This document shows, one piece after another, positions 28,152 through 35,938 of a stretch of 64,000 bases of DNA (the stretch's first letter is position 1; each line of letters starts with the position of its first letter). The notes under the pieces are model-generated. The model saw only the letters and a list, made by a program, of their open reading frames with translations. It was not told where the DNA came from and searched no databases. This DNA is from Microbaculum marinum. GTDB lineage: Bacteria; Pseudomonadota; Alphaproteobacteria; Rhizobiales; Tepidamorphaceae. The stretch lies in assembly GCF_042646165.1 (NCBI RefSeq), contig NZ_JBHRTC010000015.1, one strand, 5' to 3'. Both the position numbers and the translations under genes were made by a program.

Positions 28152-29882
28152 TCAGGCGACACGGTCTCCCTTCTTGGCCTGGACGGTACGGTTGTCGACG
28201 CCAGGCAGCATCTTTGCCGGGTCGCGGGTCACCACGACATCGATCAGGGTCGGGCCGTCCTTCCCGGTGATGCCAGCTTTCAGCGCATCCGCGATGTCCT
28301 CGGGATCCTCGACGCGGATACCCGTGCAGCCGAGCGACTCCGCGACCTTTGCGTAGTTCACCTCGGCTAGGTCGCTCGACTGGTAGTTGCCGGTCCCGTA
28401 CATCAGGTGCTGCAGCGCCTTGACATAGCCCGACGCGGCGTTGTTGACGACGATGACGGTCAGCGGCAGGGCCAGCCGGCGCGCCGTTTCCAGTTCGCCC
28501 ATCACCATGTTGAAACCGCCGTCGCCGGTGAGCCCGACGACCGGCCGGCCCGGGGCCGCCAGGGCGCAGCCCATCGCGCCGGGAAGTCCGTAGCCGATCG
28601 ACGCGAAGCCGCGGTCCGGCACGAAGCCGCGCCCGGCCTCCTTGGTATCGTAGAGAAGCCCGCCCCAATGCGCGGCGAACCCCCCGTCGGCGACCAGGAT
28701 CCCGTCGGCCGGCATCGTCTTGTTCAGCTCGTTGAGCAGGCGCGCCATGTTGATCGGCTGCTCGGTCGAGGTCAGGCGCGCATCGACCGACTCGCGCCAC
28801 CCCTTCATCTTCGAGGCCACCTCGTCGGCGTAGCCCTGCTGCCGCCCGCGGATCGCGTCGGCGTCGGCCGCCAGCGCGTCCCTCAGATCGTCGAGGCCGG
28901 CGCGCGCGTCGCTCCACAGACGCAGCGTCGGCTGAAAGGTGCGGCCGAACTCCTCGGCGACGTTGTCGAGGTGGATCACGGTCTTGTCGGCGGCCGGCAC
29001 CGTGTAGCGCTTGGTTGCGATTTCGCCGAGCTTGCAGCCGACCACGAGCAGGCAGTCGGATTCCTCGATAAGCGCGTTGGCGATCCTGTCGTAGCGGCCG
29101 AACAGTCCGGCGCTCAGCGGGTCGGTGCAGGCGATCGCGCCCTTGCCCGTCATCGTGTGGGCGACGGGCAGGTTGATGGCGTGTGCCAGCGCCTCGGCAG
29201 CCTCGGCCGCGCCGCTGATGTGGACGCCGCCGCCGCACAGCATCAGCGGGCGCTTCGCCCCGGACAGCATTTCCGCGGCACGTTCCAGGTCGTCGGCCGC
29301 CGGCCGGCAGCGAATGGCGGGTGCCCTCGCGATGCTCTCGTCGATGCTGAACTCGGCTTCGTCGAACGGGAAGGTGCCGTGGCAGATGTCCTCGGGCACG
29401 TCGACCACGACGGGACCTGGCCGGCCGGATGTCGCGACCTGGAAGGCGCGACGCACCAATTCCGGGATCCGCTCGACCATCTCGATGCGGATGAGTTCCT
29501 TGCAGGCGGGCCTCAGTATCTCCGTCTGCCGCGATTCCTGGGTCATGTTCTTCCAGGAGTGCAGCCTGTGCGAGTCGCCGACGAAGACGACGAGCGGCGT
29601 GCCCGCGTTTAGGGCCTCGACGAGGCCGGTGACGAGGTTGGTCGCGCCCGGTCCGAGCGTCGCGTCGCAGATGCCCACGCGCCCGGAGACCTTCGCGTAG
29701 GCGTCGGCAATGAACACCGCGCAGCGCTCGTCATTGATCAGGTTGTGGTCGAGGCCGATGCGCCGCGCCGCATCGTAGAAGGGAAGCAACTGGAAGCCGC
29801 CCATCCCGAACATCGGTCCCGCCCCCGCTGCCTTGAGCATACGGGCCAGTGCTTCGCCGCCGGTCATTTCGTTGGAACTCAC
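28152..29882 (-). CDS. Thiamine diphosphate enzyme, acetolactate-synthase-like
   Basis: ThDP-dependent enzyme of 576 residues with the three-domain layout of acetolactate synthase, oxalyl-CoA decarboxylase and sulfoacetaldehyde acetyltransferase. The activating Glu is in NDERCAVFIADAYAKVSG; the central FAD/ADP-type domain follows; the cofactor motif is GDGGFNMVMGELETAR ending in VNN. No small regulatory subunit gene is nearby, arguing against branched-chain biosynthesis. It sits between TRAP-E and TRAP-D with an aminotransferase in the same run, so decarboxylation of, or acetyl transfer to, a 2-oxo acid is likely. The reaction is not assigned. Confidence 0.9.
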   Translation of the reverse strand: MSSNEMTGGEALARMLKAAGAGPMFGMGGFQLLPFYDAARRIGLDHNLINDERCAVFIADAYAKVSGRVGICDATLGPGATNLVTGLVEALNAGTPLVVFVGDSHRLHSWKNMTQESRQTEILRPACKELIRIEMVERIPELVRRAFQVATSGRPGPVVVDVPEDICHGTFPFDEAEFSIDESIARAPAIRCRPAADDLERAAEMLSGAKRPLMLCGGGVHISGAAEAAEALAHAINLPVAHTMTGKGAIACTDPLSAGLFGRYDRIANALIEESDCLLVVGCKLGEIATKRYTVPAADKTVIHLDNVAEEFGRTFQPTLRLWSDARAGLDDLRDALAADADAIRGRQQGYADEVASKMKGWRESVDARLTSTEQPINMARLLNELNKTMPADGILVADGGFAAHWGGLLYDTKEAGRGFVPDRGFASIGYGLPGAMGCALAAPGRPVVGLTGDGGFNMVMGELETARRLALPLTVIVVNNAASGYVKALQHLMYGTGNYQSSDLAEVNYAKVAESLGCTGIRVEDPEDIADALKAGITGKDGPTLIDVVVTRDPAKMLPGVDNRTVQAKKGDRVA

Positions 29883-29912
29883 GTCAGGTCTCCTGCGGAA
29901 GGTCGGTACATG

Positions 29913-31211
29913 TCAGATCCGGTAGCCGAGCATCTGCGGCAGCCACAGCGCGATCTGGGGGAACAGGATCACGAGCAACATCGCGATCCCCATGGTCAGC
30001 ATCAGCCACATGATCCAGGGCACCGTGGCTTCGATCGGCACCCGTGCGATCCGCGCCGTCACCATCAGGTTGACCGCCACCGGCGGCGTGAACTGGCCGA
30101 TGGCGATGTTCATGGCCATCAGCACGCCGAACCAGGTCAGGTTCCAGTCGAAGGCAAGCGCGATCGGCACGAGCAGCGGCAGCGTGATCAGGTAGATCGA
30201 CACGCCGTCGAGAATCATTCCGGCGATCAGCAGGACGACCATGATCAGGATCAGCACGATGGTGCCGTTGGAGCTGACGTTCAGGATTGCCTGGGCGGCG
30301 TGATCGAACGCGCCGAGTGTCGAGCCGGCCCATGCGAACAGTCCCGCCAGCGAAATTATGACGAGGATGACGGCGGATGTTTCGGCACTGTCCGCCAGTA
30401 CGTCCCAGGCGTCTTTCCAGCTCATGTTGCGATAGATGACGACGCCGACGAAGAAGCCGTAGGCGACCGCCACCGCTGCCGCTTCGGTCGGGGTGAACAG
30501 GCCGGATCGCAGGCCGCCCAGGATGATGACCGGGGCCAGAAGGCCGGGGATGGCTCCGCGCAGGGCCGGCCAGAAGTCCGGCCGCTCGGCCGTGTCGGCC
30601 GCACCGAATCCATGCCGGCGCGACAGGAATATGGTCGGCACGATCACGGCGATGCCGGCGAGCAGGCCGGGTGCCAGGCCGGCGGCAAACAGCGCGCGCA
30701 GATCGACGCCGGGCACGAGGATCGAATAGACGATGAGAGCGATCGACGGCGGGATAAGGATCGCGGTGGAGGCCGACGCGGCGATGATGCTGGCGGAGAA
30801 CTCGCGCGGATAGCCGGCCTTCATCATCGAGGGGATCATGATCGTGGCGACCGCCGCGGCGTCGGCGGGGCCGGAGCCCGACATGCCGCCCATGATCAGG
30901 CAGACCAGCGTCGCGACGATGGCAAGGCCGCCCCGGCGCGGACCGACGATCGCCTGCGCGAAGATCACGAGCCGCCCGGCGACCCCGGACCGCTCGAAGA
31001 CCATTCCGGTCAGCACGAACAGGGGAATCGCGATCAGAGGATACTTGGCCACCGAGGCATAGGTGTTCGTGCCGATCATCGCCACGGTGTTCAGGTCCAG
31101 GCCGATGGCGACGGCGGCCGCGCCGGCGAGGCCGAGCGCGACGGCGATCGGCGTTCCGATCACCAGCAGCAGGGCGAAGACGCCGATGAGGACGAAGTTG
31201 GCGGCGATCAT
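29913..31211 (-). CDS. dctM: TRAP-E large permease DctM
   Basis: Large TRAP permease, 432 residues, with LIAIPLFVLTGMVFERSG, GGMSGSGPADAAAVAT, STAILIPPSIALIVYS and AIGQFTPPVAVNLMV. Overlaps dctQ by four bases; the ThDP enzyme gene follows after about 30 bp. Confidence 0.95.
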   Translation of the reverse strand: MIAANFVLIGVFALLLVIGTPIAVALGLAGAAAVAIGLDLNTVAMIGTNTYASVAKYPLIAIPLFVLTGMVFERSGVAGRLVIFAQAIVGPRRGGLAIVATLVCLIMGGMSGSGPADAAAVATIMIPSMMKAGYPREFSASIIAASASTAILIPPSIALIVYSILVPGVDLRALFAAGLAPGLLAGIAVIVPTIFLSRRHGFGAADTAERPDFWPALRGAIPGLLAPVIILGGLRSGLFTPTEAAAVAVAYGFFVGVVIYRNMSWKDAWDVLADSAETSAVILVIISLAGLFAWAGSTLGAFDHAAQAILNVSSNGTIVLILIMVVLLIAGMILDGVSIYLITLPLLVPIALAFDWNLTWFGVLMAMNIAIGQFTPPVAVNLMVTARIARVPIEATVPWIMWLMLTMGIAMLLVILFPQIALWLPQMLGYRI

Positions 31212-31729
31212 GTCCGCCCCCGCAGGGTGGCGATCAGCCGGCCGAAAATTCTGAGCAGGATGACGACGCTGAGGATCGGCAGCCAGATCGTGTAGATCCA
31301 GGTCGGATAGCCGAGGCCGGGCGAGGTCTCGCCGAAGCGGAACTCATCCCAGGTGAGTTCGCCCGAGTACCAGAGGATCAGCACGAACATCAGCAGCGAT
31401 GCGAGCGCCGCCAGCACCTCGCAGGCGAGGCGCCCTCTGGGCGAGAGCTTGTTGACGAGGAAGGCGATGCGGATGTTCTCGTTGGTGGCGAAGGCCAGCG
31501 ACGCACCCACGAAGGTCATGAAGACCATCAGGAAGACCGAGAATTCCTCGGTGAACGCGAACGAGACGTTGGTGGCGTAGCGCACCACGACGTTGGCGAA
31601 GCTGATCAGGCACAGCAGGCCCATCGCGATGGCGCCGAGCGCGCGCTCGATCGATACCGGGACCCGCGCATGCTCGGCCACCCCGCGGATCGATCCCGCC
31701 TCGGTCATCTCTTCGTGCTTGTCGGACAC
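31208..31729 (-). CDS. dctQ: TRAP-E small permease DctQ
   Basis: Small TRAP subunit of 173 residues. GTG 31729, preceded by AAGAGGG, is the chosen start; a longer open frame reaches back over the hairpin but has no family similarity. An in-frame ATG lies seven codons further in. Four hydrophobic segments, with SFANVVVRYATNVSFAFTEE closing helix 1. Confidence 0.88.
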   Translation of the reverse strand: MSDKHEEMTEAGSIRGVAEHARVPVSIERALGAIAMGLLCLISFANVVVRYATNVSFAFTEEFSVFLMVFMTFVGASLAFATNENIRIAFLVNKLSPRGRLACEVLAALASLLMFVLILWYSGELTWDEFRFGETSPGLGYPTWIYTIWLPILSVVILLRIFGRLIATLRGRT

Positions 31730-31748
31730 GTGTGCGCCCTCTTGCCGC

Positions 31749-31773
31749 GGGGCGGCCGCTCGGGGGCCGCCCC
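31749..31773. other. GC-rich stem-loop between dctP and dctQ (TRAP-E)
   Basis: GGGGCGGCC (31749-31757) is perfectly complementary to GGCCGCCCC (31765-31773), with a seven-base loop and no T tract, directly after dctP. This is the same arrangement as in TRAP-A and TRAP-B. Confidence 0.6.
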
Positions 31774-31785
31774 ATGGCTCGGGTG

Positions 31786-32799
31786 TCAGCGATCGGCGAT
31801 CGACTTCTCGGCCTGGTCGACCAGGTCGGCGCCGATCTTTTCCTTCCACTCGTCATAGACGCCGCGCGTCGCATCGACGAATGCCTGGCGCTCTTCCGGC
31901 GTCAGCTCGACGACCTCGACGCCCAGCGCCTCGACTTCCTCCACGGCGGAGTTGTCGCCGTCGGTCAGGCCCTTGCGGGCGATCTCGATTCCGGTTGCGC
32001 CCGCGTCAAGCGCGGCCTGGCGGACGATTTCCTGATCTTCCGGCGTGAAGGAATCCCAGACGTCCTTGTTGACCGCGAAGATCAGCGGATCGGCCACGTA
32101 GTGCCACATCGTCAGGTTCTTCTGGCCGACTTCATAAACCTTTGCCACGGTGAACACCGACAGCGGGTTCTCCTGGCCGTCGACGGCACCGGTGGTCAGC
32201 GCCGGCTTGGCGTCCGCCCAGCTCATCTGGGTCGGGTTGGCGCCGAGCGCCGTGAAGGTGTCGTTGAACAGCGGCGAGCCGACGACGCGCATCTTCAGGC
32301 CCTTGAGGTCCTCCGGCGTGCGGATCGGATGCTTGGAGTTGGAGACCTCGCGGAAGCCGTTCTCGGCCCAGGCAAGCGGAACCACGCCGTTTTCCTCGAG
32401 GATCTCGAAGATCTGCTCGCCGACCGGGCCCTGGGTAAGGGCGTCGATCGCCGCGTAGTCCGGCATCAGGAACGGCAGCGAGAAGATGTTGAGTTCCTTG
32501 ATCTGCGGCGACCAGTTGATGGTCGAGCCGACGGCCATGTCGATGATGCCGCGGCGCATCGCGGTGAATTCCTTGGTCTGGTCGCCGGACACCAGCTGGG
32601 CGCCGGGATAGACCTTCATGTTGATGCGGCCGTCGGTGCGCTCGCCGACGAGCTTCGCCCATTCCTCGGCCGCAATGCCCCACGGGAACGGTGCGGGGAC
32701 GACGGTGGAGATCTTGTACTCTTCCTTGTAATCGGCGGCGGCGGGCATCGCCACGACCGCCGCAATGGCGCCCAGAAGGGCAAGTTTGGCAAGACGCAT
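31786..32799 (-). CDS. dctP: TRAP-E substrate-binding protein DctP
   Basis: Periplasmic receptor of about 337 residues. ATG 32799 is preferred: it lies eight bases from GGGAG, whereas an in-frame ATG at 32805 is only two bases from it. The signal peptide MRLAKLALLGAIAAVVAMPA ends in AAA. Marks WAENGFREVSNSK, ligand Arg in GLKMRVVGSP and GAVDGQENPLSV make it a classical dicarboxylate or sugar-acid type receptor. It follows the orphan E1 beta gene by only about 23 bp. Confidence 0.95.
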   Translation of the reverse strand: MRLAKLALLGAIAAVVAMPAAADYKEEYKISTVVPAPFPWGIAAEEWAKLVGERTDGRINMKVYPGAQLVSGDQTKEFTAMRRGIIDMAVGSTINWSPQIKELNIFSLPFLMPDYAAIDALTQGPVGEQIFEILEENGVVPLAWAENGFREVSNSKHPIRTPEDLKGLKMRVVGSPLFNDTFTALGANPTQMSWADAKPALTTGAVDGQENPLSVFTVAKVYEVGQKNLTMWHYVADPLIFAVNKDVWDSFTPEDQEIVRQAALDAGATGIEIARKGLTDGDNSAVEEVEALGVEVVELTPEERQAFVDATRGVYDEWKEKIGADLVDQAEKSIADR

Positions 32800-32828
32800 G
32801 GACATTTCTCCCTTTTCAGAAGCCGGTA

Positions 32829-33806
32829 TTATCTATCGTTGACCATCTTGCGCGCAGCAGCGGCGATGGCGTCTTTCGTTACGCGCACCTCGTCCTCGAG
32901 AACCGGCGCGTAGCTGATCGGAATGCGCGGCGCGCCGAGCCGCCTGACCGGGGCTTTCAGGGCACCGTGCATGTGTTCGGCAACGGTCGCGGCGATCTCG
33001 GCCCCGAAGCCGGCAACCGAGACCGCTTCCTGTGCGACCAGCAGCCGGCCGGTGCGGCCGACGCTGTGGAACACCGCCTCGCGGTCCCATGGCCAAAGGG
33101 TCCGGAGATCTATGAGATCCGTCTCGATTCCTTCGTTCGCCAGCGTTTCGGCCGCCTGCGCGGCAGTGTGGACGCACGCCGACCAGGTGACGATGGTCAG
33201 ATCCGATCCTTCGCGCACCGTGCGGGCCTTGCCGAAGGTGCCAACCTCGTCGTTGTCGGGGACCTCGCCTTCCAGCGGCCAGAGGTTCTTGTGCTCCATG
33301 AAGACGACCGGGTCGTCGCAGCGGATCGCCGCCTTCAGTAGCGCGCGGTTGTCGGCCGGCGTCGAGGGAACGGCGACCACGAGACCGGGAATGTGGGCAT
33401 ACCAGGCTTCCAGCGACTGGGAATGCTGGGCGGCGGAGGAGCGCCACATGCCGATCGGCTCGCGCACCACGAGCGGAACGCGGGTCTGGCCGCCGAACAT
33501 GTAGCGGGCCTTGGCGGCCTGGTTCACCAGTTCGTCGACGGCGCACAGCGCGAAATCGGAAAAGCGCATCTCGACGATCGGCCGCGTCCCCATCATGGCC
33601 GCGCCGACGGCGGCGCCCATGATGCAGGATTCCGAGATCGGGGCGTCGGAAATCCGGTCCGCGCCGAATTCGTCGATCAGGCCCTTGTACTGGCCGAACA
33701 CGCCGCCTCGGCCGAGATCCTCGCCGACGGCCCAGACCATCGGATCGCGGCGCATTTCCTCGGCGAGGGCGAGCCGCGCGGCTTCGATGTAGCTGAGAAC
33801 CGCCAT
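32829..33806 (-). CDS. 2-oxoacid/acetoin dehydrogenase E1 component, beta subunit
   Basis: Beta subunit (325 residues) of a ThDP-dependent alpha2beta2 E1 dehydrogenase. Marks: VGEDLGRGGVFG, ISESCIMGAAVGAAMMG, the FALCAVDELVNQAAKARYM segment and the C-terminal transketolase domain with DLRTLWPWDREAV. It shares one base with the alpha-subunit gene. No E2 acyltransferase or E3 gene is in the window, so the partner must be encoded elsewhere or the enzyme works without it. The gene leads directly into TRAP-E. Confidence 0.93.
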   Translation of the reverse strand: MAVLSYIEAARLALAEEMRRDPMVWAVGEDLGRGGVFGQYKGLIDEFGADRISDAPISESCIMGAAVGAAMMGTRPIVEMRFSDFALCAVDELVNQAAKARYMFGGQTRVPLVVREPIGMWRSSAAQHSQSLEAWYAHIPGLVVAVPSTPADNRALLKAAIRCDDPVVFMEHKNLWPLEGEVPDNDEVGTFGKARTVREGSDLTIVTWSACVHTAAQAAETLANEGIETDLIDLRTLWPWDREAVFHSVGRTGRLLVAQEAVSVAGFGAEIAATVAEHMHGALKAPVRRLGAPRIPISYAPVLEDEVRVTKDAIAAAARKMVNDR

Positions 33807-34813
33807 CAGAACGCCCCCTGGCGCGGATCGCCGATGTCCTGGACATCGGCATATGCGAGTGACTTCTCGGGCCAGTCGGTGGCCTTGGCGGTTTCGTAGG
33901 CGTCCTGCATCTCGGCCTTGGCCTCGTCCCAGATCGCCTGCAGGTCGCCGTCGGGTATGCCGGCGGTCTGCAGGATGCGGCGCACGGCCTCGATCGGATC
34001 GTTGAGCCAGCGGTCCTGAACCTCGGTATCCGGCCGGTAGGCGGCGGGATCGCTGGAGGTGTGCCCGGTCAGCCGGTAGGTGCGCGCCAGCAGGAACCGC
34101 GGGGTGCCGCGACGCACCTCGTCGAGCAGGGCGCGGGCCGTTTCGTCGACCGAGACGAGATCGTTTCCGTCTATGATTTCCGCCTTGATTCCAAGAGCTT
34201 CGGCACGCGCGGCGGGGCCGTCGCCGGAGGTCATGGCGTTTGTTCGCGTCGTTGCCGCAAAGCCGTTGTCCTCGCAGACGAACAGGATCGGCAGGTTGAA
34301 GACGCCGGCCCAGTTGAGGCCTTCCAGGAACGGCCCGCGGTTTATCGCTCCGTCGCCGAAGAAGCAGACGACGACCTTGTCCTCGCCCTTCAGCTTGATG
34401 GCGTGGGCGGCCCCGGCGGCGATGTTGATGTTGGCGGCGACGACGCCGTTGGCGCCGAGCATGCCGACCTCGAAGTCGGCGATGTGCATCGATCCGCCCT
34501 TGCCCTGGCTGGTGCCGCCGGCCCGGCCGAACAGCTCGCGCATCATCGCGAGCGCATCGGCGCCCTTGGCCATGGTGTGGCCGTGGCCGCGGTGCGTGGA
34601 CAGGATGATGTCGTCCCTGCGCAGGTTTCCGCAGACGCCGACGGCGACGGCTTCCTGCCCGATCGAGGGATGGATCGCACCCAGGACGAGCTTTTCATCT
34701 GCTGCCTTGATTGCCGCGTTCTCGAACTCCCGGATCCGGCACATGGCCCGAAAGCGCGCGACATAACGGTCGATGTCCAGGTTCGAGCCCCGGACCGGTT
34801 CGCCACTCGGCAT
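33806..34813 (-). CDS. 2-oxoacid/acetoin dehydrogenase E1 component, alpha subunit
   Basis: Alpha subunit (335 residues) of a branched-chain/acetoin-type E1, carrying the ThDP-Mg site. Marks: GQEAVAVGV, THRGHGHTMAKG, SQGKGGSMHI and the cofactor motif GDGAINRG ending in CEDNGFA; RTYRLTGHTSSDP resembles the phosphorylation-loop region. First gene of the 13-gene minus-strand run; the promoter and IclR-like operator lie about 95-145 bp upstream. Acetoin dehydrogenase-like E1 is the closest type I recognise. Confidence 0.93.
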   Translation of the reverse strand: MPSGEPVRGSNLDIDRYVARFRAMCRIREFENAAIKAADEKLVLGAIHPSIGQEAVAVGVCGNLRRDDIILSTHRGHGHTMAKGADALAMMRELFGRAGGTSQGKGGSMHIADFEVGMLGANGVVAANINIAAGAAHAIKLKGEDKVVVCFFGDGAINRGPFLEGLNWAGVFNLPILFVCEDNGFAATTRTNAMTSGDGPAARAEALGIKAEIIDGNDLVSVDETARALLDEVRRGTPRFLLARTYRLTGHTSSDPAAYRPDTEVQDRWLNDPIEAVRRILQTAGIPDGDLQAIWDEAKAEMQDAYETAKATDWPEKSLAYADVQDIGDPRQGAF

Positions 34814-34905
34814 TCCACCCTCGTTCTTACAGATTTCCTACCGGAGAATCTGCCGCGTTTCCGATCGGCGGATGCCCAGGGACCGCCGAACCAGTGTTCT
34901 ATTTT

Positions 34906-34922
34906 GTTCCACGATGCGGAAC
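34906..34922. promoter_or_regulatory. IclR-like operator on the transcription start of the 13-gene operon
   Basis: GTTCCACGATGCGGAAC: perfect GTTCC/GGAAC arms around seven bases, with a partly symmetric core. Palindromes of this size with these arms are typical of IclR-family sites. It covers the predicted +1 region just downstream of the -10 box, a repressor position. A further half site TGGAACAA lies at 34939-34946, inside the promoter spacer, opposite TTGTTCCA at 34904-34911. Confidence 0.6.
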
Positions 34923-34929
34923 TTCATCG

Positions 34930-34958
34930 ATAGTAAAATGGAACAATTGGCAAGTCAA
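34930..34958 (-). promoter_or_regulatory. Sigma70-type promoter of the 13-gene operon
   Basis: Read on the minus strand: TTGACT (34958-34953), a 17-bp spacer, TACTAT (34935-34930). It is one of the best consensus matches in the window and points towards E1 alpha, with a leader of about 110 bases. Confidence 0.7.
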
Positions 34959-35062
34959 CGGATCGGCGGGAGAGACGGCGCGCGCCGGAATGCGGCCGAA
35001 CTTCGGGCCGGCGACGAGCACGATCAGGCTGTCGCCGGCTCTGCCGCCAGTGTGTCAGGACC

Positions 35063-35106
35063 ATGCCGTCGATGTGCCGTGGGCATGCCGTCGGTGTGCC
35101 AAGATC
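35063..35106. repeat. Short tandem repeat, 22-bp period
   Basis: ATGCCGTCGATGTGCC (35063-35078) and ATGCCGTCGGTGTGCC (35085-35100) differ at one base and are 22 bp apart; a weaker copy can be traced immediately before them. It lies in non-coding sequence upstream of the operon promoter. Function unknown. Confidence 0.7.
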
Positions 35107-35118
35107 CTGCCAGCCGCG

Positions 35119-35149
35119 CGCCGGCGGCCTCGTGCCCGGTTCGCCGGCG
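35119..35149. terminator. Stem-loop directly after the crotonase stop codon
   Basis: Two copies of CGCCGGCG (35119-35126 and 35142-35149) can pair over a 15-base loop, starting right after the stop codon of the minus-strand crotonase gene. There is no T tract, so it may be a factor-assisted terminator or an mRNA end stabiliser. Confidence 0.4.
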
Positions 35150-35938
35150 TCAGGAGCCGGTGAACTGGGGCTTGCGGCCGTCGAGGAAGGCCTGCATTCC
35201 CTCCTGCTTGTCGCGCGTGGCGAACAGCAGCTGGACGGCCTTGCGCTCGAGCGCGAGCGCGGTCGAAAGCGGCGCATCGGGACCGGCGAGGATCACTTCC
35301 TTGATCTGGGCGACAGCGATCGGCGGCAATTGGGCGATCCGCCCGGCGATCTGCAGGGCGCGGTCGACGACGTCCGTGTCCTCGGTCAGGACGCTGACGA
35401 GCCCCATCCGGTAGGCCTCCTCGGCGTCGATGATCTGGCCGGTCAGGCAGAGGTACATGGCGCGGAACTTGCCGACCGCGCGGGTCAGGCGCTGGGTGCC
35501 GCCGGCGCCGGGCATGATGCCGACGTTGACCTCGGGCTGGCCGAACTTCGCACCCCCTCCGGCGACGATGATGTCGGCGTGCATCGCGAGCTCGAGGCCG
35601 CCGCCGAGCGCGTAGCCGTTGACCGCGGCGATCACCGGCACCGGGCAGTCGCCGACCGCGCCCCAGAGGCGCTCGGTGTGGCGGTGGTACATCTCGACCG
35701 CGTCGATGCGGGACATGTCCTGGATGTCGGCGCCGGCGGCGAAGCTGCGGGCGTCGCCGGTCAGCACGACGGCGCGCAGTTCGGCGTCCTCGGCCAATGT
35801 CCAGAAGATCCCGGCCAGCTCCTTGCGGACGGCAAGGTCGAGGGCGTTGCGGACCTCCGGCCGGTTGAGGCGGACGACGGCGACGGCGGGGCTCGGGCGC
35901 TCCAGCAGGACGCCGGGTTTTGCTTCCGGTGACGTCAT
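35150..35938 (-). CDS. Enoyl-CoA hydratase (canonical crotonase)
   Basis: Crotonase-fold hydratase of 262 residues adding water to a trans-2-enoyl-CoA. The oxyanion-hole segments are SFAAGADIQDM and GYALGGGLELAMHAD; both catalytic Glu residues are present, in GGGLELA and GQPEVNVGIMPGAGG. Start ATG 35938, coupled by a four-base overlap to the second crotonase gene upstream. Together with the CoA ligase it outlines a beta-oxidation-type pathway whose dehydrogenase step is encoded just beyond the IclR gene (39206-40702). Confidence 0.93.
   Translation of the reverse strand: MTSPEAKPGVLLERPSPAVAVVRLNRPEVRNALDLAVRKELAGIFWTLAEDAELRAVVLTGDARSFAAGADIQDMSRIDAVEMYHRHTERLWGAVGDCPVPVIAAVNGYALGGGLELAMHADIIVAGGGAKFGQPEVNVGIMPGAGGTQRLTRAVGKFRAMYLCLTGQIIDAEEAYRMGLVSVLTEDTDVVDRALQIAGRIAQLPPIAVAQIKEVILAGPDAPLSTALALERKAVQLLFATRDKQEGMQAFLDGRKPQFTGS

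Larger units (their letters stand above)
34814..35149. other. Upstream region of the 13-gene operon
   Basis: Non-coding. From the E1 alpha start outward it holds a GC-rich leader, an IclR-like operator (34906-34922), a sigma70-type promoter (34930-34958), a small 22-bp-period tandem repeat (35063-35106) and a hairpin directly after the stop codon of the neighbouring crotonase gene (35119-35149). Confidence 0.7.

Noticed and set aside
28152..29882. Acetolactate synthase for branched-chain amino acid biosynthesis
   Set aside because: No small subunit and no ilv genes are present; it is embedded between two TRAP transporters.
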